Below are positions 53,955-63,130 of a DNA stretch of 64,000 nucleotides, in pieces. Position numbers and translations under genes: made by a program. The notes under the pieces were generated by a model. That model had not been told where the DNA came from and made no database searches. It saw only the letters and a program-made list of their open reading frames with translations. Source of the DNA: Xiphydria camelus (lineage: Eukaryota; Arthropoda; Insecta; Hymenoptera; Xiphydriidae); NCBI GenBank assembly GCA_963678675.1, contig OY783191.1, forward strand, positions 19,781,111 to 19,845,110, given 5' to 3'. The number at the start of each line of letters is the position of its first letter. Positions within the stretch are counted from its first letter, which is position 1.

Positions 53955-54350
53955 TGTTGGGTTTCACCAATAAACGCGAATGTCTTCGGTTACTAGAATG
54001 ATTTATCCTGAGTATTGTTGTCCACAAAGTATAATCACGTATAATAAAGAACCGCGTCGAAAGCAAACGGACAGTTACGCGCAAGATTCTCAAGGACTTT
54101 TTGATAGGAAATCCGGTCTTCTTTACTCTACTCCAAGAACTGAACTTTACTGGAGAAGGAGGACTATTTCAAGCCGGAGTTATTGGACTATTGAAAGAGT
54201 TCGTGATTTATCGGGGTATGGTAAAGGTTGAATAGGAGTCGAGGATGGATCTGGGAATATTTGGGAGGAAATAATAGTAGCTGGTGTTTGGTACGAAAGA
54301 TACGAAGTGGATTACGAGACTAAAGAGCGGAATCTTACAGTTACACAACA
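53955..54350. repeat. Solo LTR related to gypsy-B
   Basis: Runs TGTTGGGTTTCACC to GTTACACAACA, with GTCTTCGGTTACTAGAATGA close to the gypsy-B LTR. No coding region adjoins it. Flanks GTTA and GCTA could be a mutated 4-bp duplication. Confidence 0.75.
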
Positions 54351-54393
54351 GCTAACCTATCCTAAGTTTACCTGAAAACCTGAAATTTCAGTA

Positions 54394-55361
54394 TCATAAC
54401 TGTCTTTTTAGGAGGCCAATTTCAAGCTGAAACTTTTCATTTTGAAGTTTTTGATGTAGCAGCTTCTCGTTACAGAGCACTTGTTCTACTTCCTCCTTCC
54501 TCATTCTCACTGCATGGAACTCCCTATCTCTAGCTGCTTCCTCTTCTAATAACTGTTTCTTTAAGTTAAACATTTTTAACTTAATAGTTTCATCATCGCC
54601 TCCTGATGTGTCCGTTTTCTTCCGCTTTATTTGTAATAGCTTATGTTTTCTTGATTTTAACATTTTCGGTGTATAATCAGACCAATCTGTATGGATAAAT
54701 AATAACAATTGTTACTGCCTGCAAATGTAAGGTTGCTGTTTCATTTACATTACCTTTATTTACTTCAGGAGCAAGAACCTGCATAGGTTGGGACGTAGTA
54801 GGAATTTCCTCCGATATTTGGATGTCATTTAAAATTATCGGATGAGAGCTATCATTAGGCACTTCTATATTGGCTTCTCTATCACCTAAATGTATAACAT
54901 TTATTTTATACAAATATAAAAAAATGTCAATATTAATGTGTTTTATTTACAGAAATTTAAGAAAAATCTAATATGGATAGTATACGTACAATATTCCTCT
55001 ACATCTAACATATCGCTATCACCCTCGCTTGTTTCCAAACCATTTATCGAGAAGCTGATTATACTTTTTATTTTATCAAAAAGCAGTTTGAGTGCAGCTT
55101 TTATATCAGGCCCCTCTGTACCACCTCCAGTTTTATAAACCATCTGCTTCTTCGCTGCCTCATATTTACGTACTTCTTTTTTTAAATTGTCATATTTGCA
55201 ACGTAGCTGCTCCGAAGTTCTGGGTTCGGTTGTTGACGTATTATATGTCTGTTATTTTCTTCCAAGCAGCAGTCTACAATTGAATTTATATAATTATATT
55301 ATTGTATTACATTAAATAGGTTACCTGTTACCTTTTCCTTCCATGTGACCGCATCCGGTTT
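54394..55361 (-). pseudogene. Truncated Myb/SANT-like transposon gene
   Basis: The encoded pieces, DAVTWKEK, TAAWKKITDIYNTSTTEP, CKYDNLKKEVRKY and MVYKTGGGTEGP, form the second half of a Myb/SANT-like DNA-binding domain, as in the accessory protein of Harbinger-type transposons. A linker and a C-terminal coiled coil (KQLLEEEAARDREFHAVRMR) follow. Introns fit GT-AG rules at about 55274-55331 and 54886-54989. A third near 54687-54716 is less clear. The first helix and start codon are missing because the gene abuts the capsid gene at about 55361. Host origin is possible but a transposon gene is likelier. Confidence 0.6.
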
Positions 55362-56138
55362 CTCCAACTGCGTCGAGGTCTTCACGGTCCACACATGCTT
55401 GGAGGTGCGTGGAAGCAGGGGGTACTCGTACAGTTCCCACGTGCGAAAGCTCATGGAGATGGGTGCACCATTGGCGATAAAGTTCAGCAGCTCAATCTTT
55501 AGCTGATCCGAGACCCTGATGTACGGCATCGTCCATTCCACCTTTAGTATCGCGATCTTGAATGTTTCCTCGGATGACTGTACGACGGCATTCGCATCGC
55601 TGTTTGCCCTCGTGAGAATCAGCTCATGCTTGGCGTTGACGATGATTTGTCGGTAGTCTTCCGCGAAACCGAGCATAAAGCTCAGCGGTATGGAAACGTC
55701 AAAGTAGCCTTCGTCATTAGTCAGCCTCTTGCTTTCCTCGACATCGAGCCAGCCGGCGTTCTCCAGCAGTAAATGCTGCCCGGGGCTCAGGGATACGAAG
55801 CCTTTCATGATGCTCGTCAATCCGACATTCTTGCTTTGATCAATCTCAACGGCGTTGATCTCATAGCGTATCTCCTTAAAGAGATGGCAGATGCCATTGT
55901 TAACGAGAGCGGTGGTTGCATCTACCGCGGATCCGTCAGCCTTCAAGAGCCGACCGTACACGTGCAACGAGCTTCTACTTGGTAACAGATATACATCCTG
56001 GTTTTGAATGGCGATGCGAATTTCATCACTGTTGTTGAAGGTCGAAGAGGCGTATGGTTGGTGAGCGTGCACTTCACAATGGGTGATGGATTCGTCAAAG
56101 ACGATCGGTGCGTGAACGGTTATGATCTCCTCCTCCAT
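55362..56138 (-). pseudogene. Polinton major capsid protein, C-terminally truncated
   Basis: The family forms the double-jelly-roll hexon of Polinton virions. The start at 56138 (MEEEIITVHAPIVF) gives the usual N-terminus. Recognisable patches are QNQDVYLLPSRSSLHVYG and YRQIIVNAKHELILTRA, and near the end MSFRTWELYEYPLLP. About 259 codons are left and the second half of the protein is gone. The open frame carries on across the break for another 21 codons into the neighbouring Myb-like exon and its intron. Confidence 0.8.
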
Positions 56139-56345
56139 GGCATTCAGTAGCTGACGAAGATGCCGCAACAAAATCGCACTTTCACTTCTCCAGTCTTCTT
56201 CCGCTGATTGTTTTCACTCGTAGTCCCAGACTCGTCAGTAGCTCCACATTCGGATGTGTTAGTACTCTGAGAGGTACTCGACGACTGATGGTATTTCGGC
56301 ATACTGCTTCACTCTTATATCCTCCCCCGTGATAAACGACACCCA

Positions 56346-57038
56346 TTACGATGATGATTTGACGTGCAGTCTCACGGTTATGACTTCTCCACGGAAATTC
56401 ACCAAGTCTCCGTCCTGATCGATCAATCGCAGCTGAAGATGGTGTATCGCTTGAACGGTGATCGGCAGGTAAATGACGTGAGTCGGTACCTCCATGATCT
56501 TATAACCCGGTGGAACGATGGGAAAAAATTCTTGGATGGTGTGCACTCTGTGCTCGTTGATGAAGGCACCAGCGGTTATGTTTCACTCGACTCTCAGAGC
56601 ATTGACCTTGATAATGGATACGGGTAGATCGGATTGATGATTGACATTCGCCTCCAGAATGCGTGGTGCGAAACCCAACAGCCGACCGATGCTGTCATCC
56701 GGTCGAAAGTCCAAGTCGTGACTGCACTTGACTTCACTGCGGAGCGTATTGTTATTAGGTTTGATGTGGATGACGATATTCTGGTCGAGAAGTGTCTTTT
56801 GCACGTAGCTCTCGATGTCGTCGATCTCGTAGCTGCCGGTGGGTATAACGATCACCTTTCCTTGTCCGACGTGTAGCTTATTGTTGCCAACGTCTATGTT
56901 GGGTATCGAGTTGAAGGTCAGCAGTTCCACCAAACCGAGCGTGTAACTCTTGAAGTGTGAGAGTTCGATTGGTGGAAAGTACTGAGCCTCGAGCACCGAG
57001 GACGTTCCCGACAGAGTCAGCGTGAATGATTCCCCCAT
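56346..57038 (-). pseudogene. Polinton minor capsid (penton-like) protein
   Basis: The family is a single-jelly-roll penton protein. It starts at ATG 57038 (MGESFTLTLSGTSS). Visible patches are FKSYTLGLVELLTFNSIPNI, GSYEIDDIESYV and IGRLLGFAPRILE. A single in-frame TGA at about 56583 interrupts it after NALRVE. The frame then goes on to 56346 with conserved-looking sequence (VPPGYKIMEVP). It lies about 210 bp upstream of the capsid gene in the same direction, as in other Polintons. Confidence 0.75.
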
Positions 57039-57082
57039 GACTGCGAGGTGTCGATGGGTGCGCGAATGTTTTATAACAACTG

Positions 57083-57430
57083 CTCACTCAAGAACTTGAG
57101 GCACAAATGTCCGCACTCTCAAAAGTGCCGTAGTCCTGACACCGCTCGTGATTTTACTTGACACTGCCGACACCGAGGTACGTCATGAGATCCGGCGGTG
57201 GACGTAGATTGCCGAAACTGTCAAAGTATACGACGTCGTTGCCGATCTTTCAGTAGGCGACCCAGTGAGTTCCGGGACCGCTCGCATCGTCGAGGTTAAG
57301 GACAGCCGATTCGCACCTTCGAGGTCCACTTCGGGGCAGGTCGTTTCGCATGAAAACTCCGCGAAAGTGCGGAATCTTTCAGATTCTCGCATACTTTCGT
57401 AGGTCTGAATCGGTTAGCGCTCGGCGGGGC
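57083..57430 (-). pseudogene. Polinton adenain-like cysteine protease
   Basis: The family matures virion proteins and uses a His-Asp-Cys triad. In the sequence, TDSDLRKYARI leads in, then HFRGVFMRNDLP-type sequence, GTHWVAY with the catalytic His (near 57245), VVYFDSFGNL with the acidic residue (near 57220) and CGHLC with the catalytic Cys (near 57105). Breaks: a frame change near 57375, a TGA after WVAY, a TAA after GVGSVK and a further one-base shift just before the Cys motif. It cannot be active. Confidence 0.75.
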
Positions 57431-57440
57431 AGTGTCGCTA

Positions 57441-57715
57441 TTAGTTTTTTGGATGTGGTTGCAAATGAAGTCCCAGACCACTCCTGTGCGGCTTCAGATG
57501 AAGTCCTTTGCCCAGAGCGATGGCTTCCATCGTCCGATTGTGTCTCTGACTTTCCTCCAGCTGTCGCTTGACGGCACTCGCGTCGTTCACAGCCTTGACG
57601 ATTCCAGCAGCGCCACCTGTCAGCGCTCCGGTTGCACTGAGACCCGCGAATAGCGGTACGAGGAATGACAGGAAACCGCCAATTTTTGGAGGCACAGGTA
57701 GAATGCGCGGAGATT
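57441..57715 (-). CDS. Polinton hydrophobic virion-type protein
   Basis: Short protein with a Pro-rich start (SPRILPVPP), a glycine-rich hydrophobic segment (FLVPLFAGLSATGALTGGAA) and a conserved tail QRHNRTMEAIALGKGL followed by HPKN. I associate this pattern with a small Maverick protein that may be a membrane-active minor virion component like adenovirus pVI/pX; that role is inferred. No ATG is visible at the start. The frame reaches 57764 but beyond 57715 it overlaps the oppositely oriented ATPase fragment, so the 5' end was probably lost there. Confidence 0.5.
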
Positions 57716-57719
57716 GCAC

Positions 57720-57954
57720 TTTTGATCTTCCACCGGTGCTGGTGCTCTTCCAACAGGATGACACGAATCTCCGACACGTTTACGACGATCGCGTGAATAC
57801 GGATATGCCTTCCGCGAAGTTCAAGGACATATGCTCCGCTTGCTGGAATACCGACAAGTATGGATTCGTTGTTATCGACAAGAACAGAGAGCTTAAAGAG
57901 GGCAGATACAGAAGAGGTTTCGACTGCTTCGTGAACTTGATAAATGTGCAGTGA
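57720..57954 (+). pseudogene. Polinton packaging ATPase, C-terminal fragment
   Basis: The stretch encodes LVLFQQDDTNLRHVYDDRV, FKDICSACW and YGFVVIDKNRELKEGRYRRG, the C-terminal part of the FtsK/HerA-type genome-packaging ATPase. The Walker A and B motifs and everything before them are absent. It abuts the minus-strand hydrophobic protein at about 57715, so a deletion joined the two genes. The stop is at 57952-57954. Confidence 0.7.
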
Positions 57955-58000
57955 TTGTTGAAGCGTTGATCAGTTGAAACTTGCATCCGGTAGCATCAAC

Positions 58001-58898
58001 ATGCACGGTGGCGCGGAGATACGCAAGGAGCAGAACGTTTTGCGTCAAATCGCGAAAGCCAGCGACGCGATTCGACGAAAGCATCGAACGATAAAACTGA
58101 GCAGAGAGAGCACCGAACGTGTGATGAGTGAAGTCTTCAACCTGTGGTGACCCCCCTGCAAAAATTGGTTGATACATCTTGGTCTGTGGTACCCGTCAAG
58201 ACCGAACCGAAGCGAGAGAAGGAGGAGTCGCAGTTGGAGGAAGACGATGCGTCCTTCCAGACGATAACGGACGATATTGAAGAGGAGCAGGGGGAGGAGG
58301 TGGGGGGAAAAGACAATTCACCCGTCGATGAAGAGGAAGACTTGGTACAGGAGTACTTGAGGAAGTTTGAAAAGAAAGATTTGGATGCGATTTACAGTGT
58401 ACGCAAGCTCTCCGGAGAGAGGTTGATGATTGGCAATTACCGATAGCCTTCGAACGTAATCTCATTCGTGTGGGTGATGTAGTTTATCCGAGCACTAGAG
58501 GTCTGATCGAGCTACTCAAGAAGACACCCAACGAGAGCCTCGTGAGTCAGGATGATCTGAACAATTACGGAAAAATCATCTTAGCGACGAATGCACACAG
58601 AAAATATTATATCGAGAATGGATTGATACGTGAGAGGAAGAGCATCAAGTTCAACAACATTATCGCAAGAGCGATCGGCTACCACGCTGAGTCGCCGACA
58701 CGCAGAGGAGCGAGGCTGCCGCGATACATGGTCGCCGAGAGTGGCAAACGAGTGGATTACACGTACTGGGACGATCCCAACGAACTCGTAGATCGCCTTC
58801 CTCTGCTGCTAGCGTCTCAGGCTGCCGGTAATTCGGGTCACTCCAACAAAATCATATCCATAATCGAGGAGTTGCGCGAAGCCGATATCATTTATTAG
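58001..58898 (+). pseudogene. Conserved Polinton protein, frameshifted
   Basis: Function unknown; it is a regular member of insect Mavericks (PY-like in position). It begins at ATG 58001 with a Lys/Arg-rich helix, followed by a very acidic stretch (near 58220-58350). The conserved C-terminal domain shows GDVVYPSTRGLIELL, YWDDPNELVDRL and SIIEELREADIIY. Frame changes near 58137 and 58437 split it into three open pieces. It might link virion proteins or scaffold assembly; that is a guess. Confidence 0.65.
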
Positions 58899-58932
58899 TA
58901 AGATCGCGCGACGTTTCTTCATCAGTACCATC

Positions 58933-59358
58933 ATGAGCATCGACGTATTCGGACGACAGTTGAACAGCAGGGTTGGACGTGGTCCTCCGAGTATCCGCGG
59001 ACCTGCCGGTGAGGGATTCAAATTTACCGTCGATGGTCAGTACGACGTGGAGAATAAGAGACTGTACAATGTCGCCCATTCCAAACAGCCACACGGTGCA
59101 GTCACATTGAGCGTTGCGCAGAGTCTGATACAGAAAGAAATTCGTACCATGTACCAGATCACAACAGCCATGCGAAGTGATATCAACAATATCAATGCGA
59201 AAGTTCAAGTTCTCGATTCCAACTTTCGGGAGATTCTGAAGAAACAACATGTGGATAACGAGAACTTTGAAGAGTTGACGTTACGCAGTTCCGAGCTCAT
59301 TAACCAGTTGGACGTCAGATTGAATGCACTGGAAGGTAAATGGAGGAAGAGAAGCTAG
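58933..59358 (+). CDS. Polinton fibre-like protein
   Basis: The 141-residue intact frame starts at ATG 58933 (MSIDVFGRQLNSR). It has a short collagen-like patch (GPPSIRGPAGEGF), then DGQYDVENKRLYNV and a long helical coiled-coil region rich in Ile/Asn/Leu heptads. This resembles the small fibre-like protein encoded next to the integrase in insect Mavericks. A role in a trimeric spike or fibre is inferred. Its end overlaps the start of the integrase frame by about 19 bp. Confidence 0.55.
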   Translation: MSIDVFGRQLNSRVGRGPPSIRGPAGEGFKFTVDGQYDVENKRLYNVAHSKQPHGAVTLSVAQSLIQKEIRTMYQITTAMRSDINNINAKVQVLDSNFREILKKQHVDNENFEELTLRSSELINQLDVRLNALEGKWRKRS

Positions 59359-60268
59359 CTGTAGTGTTGGAACTTCACAAGCCTGCAAGAACAAATTTTC
59401 CGCGTCGGCGTGTTGACATTCGTGGGCTGGACGAGACCTGGCAGGCGGATCTCGTCGATATGTCGGCTTACGCGAGAAAAAATGGTGGATACTGTTTCCT
59501 GCTAACGGTCATCGATGTATTTTCGAAATTCGCCTGGGCCGTGCCATCCAAGAGCAAGAACGCCAATGACGTTACGGCAGCCATGAAGACCGTTCTCGAG
59601 CAGGGACGTGTACCGAAGGACTTGCAAGTCGACTCTGACAAAGAATTCTACAACACCAAGTTCGATACTCTCATGCAGCGATATGGCATCAACTTGTACT
59701 CGACCTTCAGCAACCTGAAAGCCTCCATCTGTGAGCGTTTCAATCGCACCCTGAAGAGCAAGATGTGGATGCAATTCAGCCTGCATGGAAATTACAAGTG
59801 GATAGATATTTTACCTGACTTGTGTGGTATCCGCCTACAACGATAGCAAACATCGAACCATTGGAATGAAACCGCGCAAGGTCACCGCTCAAAACGCCCA
59901 ACAACGGTTGCGACACGTATACAAAAATTTTAATGTAGAAACGATGATGAAAAAGAAGCCAAAGTTCCGATTTGGTGACAAAGTACGTGTTAGCAAGTTC
60001 AAGCACGTCTTTGAGAAGGGTTACACACCCAACTGGACTACGGAGATATTCACCATCGCTGGGGTATAAAGAACCGATCCAGTGACGTACCGGCTGAAGG
60101 ATTACCAAGATCAACCCATCGAAGGTGCTTTCTACGAGGAGGAACTCGCCGCAGTCAAAACATCCTGACGTCTATCTCGTGGAGAGGGTGCTCAAGATAC
60201 GTGGAAATAGACTATTTGTGAAATGGTTGGGTTTCGATGATTCACACAACAGTTGGATAAATAAATAA
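59340..60268 (+). pseudogene. Polinton integrase with C-terminal chromodomain
   Basis: The retroviral-type integrase (RVE fold) inserts Polinton DNA and makes the 6-bp duplication. The core shows TWQADLVDM (first Asp), QVDSDKEFYN (second Asp) and ASICERFNRTLK (Glu), the last two 33 residues apart. It continues with YNDSKHRTIGMKPRKVT and an SH3-like FRFGDKVRVSKFK. The tail ends with VERVLKIRGNRLFVKWLGF and DDSHNSWINK, a chromodomain. Breaks: a frame change near 59822, a TAA at about 60067 and another frame change near 60165. All three catalytic residues remain, but the gene cannot make full-length protein. Confidence 0.85.
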
Positions 60269-61203
60269 TTAAATGATTCTTCAAAATCCATATTTACATT
60301 CGTAATCCTATTCATTTATTCCTTCCACACCACGAGCGAGGTCGGAGAGTGGGGGTTCAATCGAGCTCCGCGGTTCGAATTCAAATCTCCCACCACGACG
60401 CATGCGCGCAGCGCAATATGCAGCCGGAGATCACGATCGAAAGCGATATTGCCCGCGGGCAAGGCGGAACCTGCATGCATGACGTCACTATACATGCTCT
60501 AGGCGCAATGCTATGATATTTCGGGTAGAAATTGCAGTGACGTCACGCATGCACTTTCCAAATTGATCACGTATGCGGTTTCTAAGCGGGCGAGGCTTGC
60601 CGGCACGCATGCAGTTTCCAGAAAATTCCTACGACATCGCCTTTCCAATTCCACATCACCGCGGTTCTCGCCGCGCTCCCATTTCCAAATTGATTGTGAA
60701 ATTTGATACCTATGAGGGGGTTACCGTGCCGGGGACGGTGACGGGCGAGGCTTGCCGGCACGCATGCAGTTTCCAAAAATGATCATCGCCGCGGACGAAG
60801 TTGGAGAATGGGAACACGCGAAAATGATCTTGCTACATGATGATAAGACGCTGAGGAAAATTCCTGTGACGTCACGCACACCTTTCCAAATTTCACATCG
60901 CCGCGGGCGAAGTCGGAAAATGGGAACATGCGAGGCGTGGGGGTGTCGAAAGCGAGATTGTCCGAGTCAAGCCTAACCTGCATGCGTGACGTCACCTATC
61001 GAAAGCGCGATTGCTCGGGGTGAGGTTAGGGAGGGGTATCAAAAAGGGGGTATCGAATGCAATCAAGCCTAACCTGCATGCGTGACGTCACCTATCGAAA
61101 GCGAAATTAATCGGGGTGAGGTTAGGGAGGAGGAGGTCGAGTCCCCGGTTGCGTAGGCAGGGAGTGGGGGCAACTGCGCCAGAACCTGCCTAGCCTATCT
61201 ACT
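60269..61203. repeat. Polinton-B right terminal region
   Basis: Contains ATTCAAATCTCCCACCACGA and GCATGCGCG, related to the Polinton-A TIR, plus repeats of GCCGGCACGCATGCAGTTTC (60599-60620 and 60751-60773), CCTGCATGCGTGACGTCACC (60972-60992 and 61072-61092) and CGAAAGCG. The last bases CTATCTACT match the Polinton-A end. TAGATT follows, but with the left end lost no duplication can be checked. Confidence 0.75.
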
Positions 61204-61323
61204 TAGATTCCAATAAAATGTTTTATAAAAATTTGTGTTGTTAGTTGAAACATGTCTTATTATGCGTCAAAAACCCCGGCACTCTGTAGGTTTGATAGTT
61301 TTCGCAAAATTAATTCCTAAAAA

Positions 61324-61655
61324 TTACATTAAAAACAAGCGTCTAGACAGTAATACCCCCTTAATTGCATATACTATAGGAAATTGAATTCTTTTGAATT
61401 GAAACGGCAGTTCAGTGGATATAAGGGGTATCCTCGGAATAAATACTGTGTCTCCTTTACATTCTCCCGACATTATTCGTGCTTCGATTATATTGTTTGA
61501 TAACTGCTTCACGGTCATTCTTGTTGCATTACATAATCTGGGTGAATCTAAATTGCTTAGCAAAATAATTAGTAATCCTTTTTTTAATCTCAAACAGTGC
61601 AAAGGTATCTCTGGCACATTCAACGAATTTAAAAATTCTGTGGGCCCGAAAACAT
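61324..61655 (-). pseudogene. Helitron-type PIF1 helicase, C-terminal fragment
   Basis: Encodes LHCLRLKKGLLIILLSNLD, SPRLCNATRMTV, IEARIMSGECKGDTVFIPR and FQFKRIQFP. This order is the C-terminal domain of PIF1-like helicases as found in Helitron Rep-helicase proteins. The motif that should follow FKRIQFP (with AMTINKSQGQ-type residues) is absent, and the upstream helicase and Rep parts are not in the window. It is an isolated fragment next to the end of Polinton-B. Confidence 0.7.
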
Positions 61656-61659
61656 TTTA

Positions 61660-62110
61660 GAACTTTCTAGAAAGTTGTGGAGCATTCTAGAATATTTCAG
61701 AACTTTCTAGAATATTCTGGAATATTCTAAAACTTTCTGGGACATTTCAGAACAATGTAGAATGTTCTTGAACACTTTGGTACATTCTAGAATATTTTGG
61801 AACATTCTAGAATATTTTGGAACAGCCTGGAACCTTTTGGAACGTTCAGAACAGGAAATTTCTGTCATGGCCCAGAATGGTTTAGGAAAGTCAGGAATGT
61901 TCTGGAACATCCTAAAATATTTTAGAATATTTGAAAATATTTTAGAACATTGTAGAATATTTTAGAACATTCCAGAACATTTTTAATCATGCTGAAGATT
62001 TCGGGACCGGAAGTTTCTTCTTGAACATTTTGGAATATTCTGGAATATTTTGGAACATTCTAGAACATCTTGGAACAGCTTGGAATATTCTGGAAGAGTT
62101 CGCGATATTT
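61660..62110. repeat. Array of GAAnnTTC-type units
   Basis: Degenerate 10-11-bp repeats of the type TTCTAGAATATTCTGGAA run for 450 bp with a short break at about 61845-61880 and 61985-62015. Alternating GAA and TTC at 5-bp steps matches the heat-shock element rule, though simple repeat slippage could also produce it. Confidence 0.8.
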
Positions 62111-62780
62111 TTGAAAATTTTATGACACTGTTATAGAGCACTTGAGATAGTCGCTGGAAGAAGTCGATTGGTGGGCGGCACCCTTTAAACCCCTATATCT
62201 TCTGAAAAAACTCCTGCCGTTCCAAAACAAAAACTTCTTCATCGATGGGGGATGTAGGGCTACCATACCCTATAACCCCTATGGGGCTACGATTAGCGGT
62301 TCCAGAGTTTTATGGGAATGTACAGACTAACCACACTTACTTTTATTATATATATGTATTGATTTTTTAAGCTCTACAACTTTTACTTTACACTTTTTTC
62401 GATATCTCGCTTAGTTTTCGAGTTATTTTCGTAGAACCCATTTTTTGGGTAGTTTTTATTGTTTTTCATAAATCCTCGGGGATATAGAAATTTTTTTACT
62501 TTAACCCTGTTTTCAGCTATCCAAGATGGACCTTTGACCAAATTTTCAGCTTTGAGGCTCGAAACATCGATTTCAGAAGGATTTTTACTGGACTATAGCC
62601 TGCCGACGGTTCAAGGGTCGAAAAAGCCCGGAGTGCGTCACGAAGGACGCATTAGCAGGATGTAGGTAGCTAGGACGGACACCCCACCCGGAGTCATGGG
62701 TCAAGGGTCGTTCCGGGGCTTTCGGCAAGGTCCGCAAACTTGGTATATTAGACGGCCATCGCCGGCAGACCGACTTGAGT
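62111..62780. other. Unassigned sequence
   Basis: No gene is recognised. A TATA-like GGTATATTAGACGG at 62741 precedes the minisatellite by about 45 bp and may be the core promoter of an LTR that extends to about 63440. Confidence 0.3.
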
Positions 62781-63130
62781 CTCGGTAGTGGAAGCTTTCG
62801 CTCGGCGAACACCACTATCCCTCGAACGCCCCTAGGGAAGCTTTTGCTCAGCGAACACCCTAGTAGTCGAACGTCCTTACCACGAGTGGCGACAGCTTTC
62901 GTTCGGCGAACATCGCAACACTCGTGGCTCACCGATCGACTCTCGGGCAACCGAGAGGGCAGCTTTCGCTCGGCGAACACCCTCTCGCTCGCAGACCACC
63001 GATCGACTCTCGAGCAACCGAGAGGGCAGCTATCGCTCGGCGAACACCCTCTCGCTCGCAGATCTCTAACGGCCCTACGCCGTCCTGGTCTGAAGTTCGA
63101 TAGCGGCAGTTTTTGCTCCGCGAACACCCT
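62781..63130. repeat. Minisatellite of 50-80-bp units in a possible LTR
   Basis: CAGCTTTCGCTCGGCGAACA and variants recur at about 62790, 62838, 62890, 62960, 63028 and 63107. Two units (62960 and 63028) are nearly identical 67-bp copies. A TATA-like box upstream and AATAAACCC at 63402 downstream fit an LTR, but I cannot place the ends. Similar sequence is at 3638-3680. Confidence 0.6.

Larger units (their letters stand above)
55362..61203. mobile_element. Polinton-B: right half of a Maverick/Polinton
   Basis: Virion genes on the minus strand (capsid, penton, protease, hydrophobic protein) and plus strand (ATPase tail, two uncharacterised proteins, integrase) are followed by a terminal region ending CCTGCCTAGCCTATCTACT at 61203. 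This closely matches the end of Polinton-A (CCCGCTTAGCTTATCTACT). The left part, with polymerase and left TIR, is missing; the break is at 55362 inside the capsid gene. Confidence 0.85.

Noticed and set aside
54394..54708. Host transcription factor gene with a Myb domain
   Set aside because: The domain type and neighbourhood fit a transposon accessory gene, and its 5' part is missing; no support for a host role.
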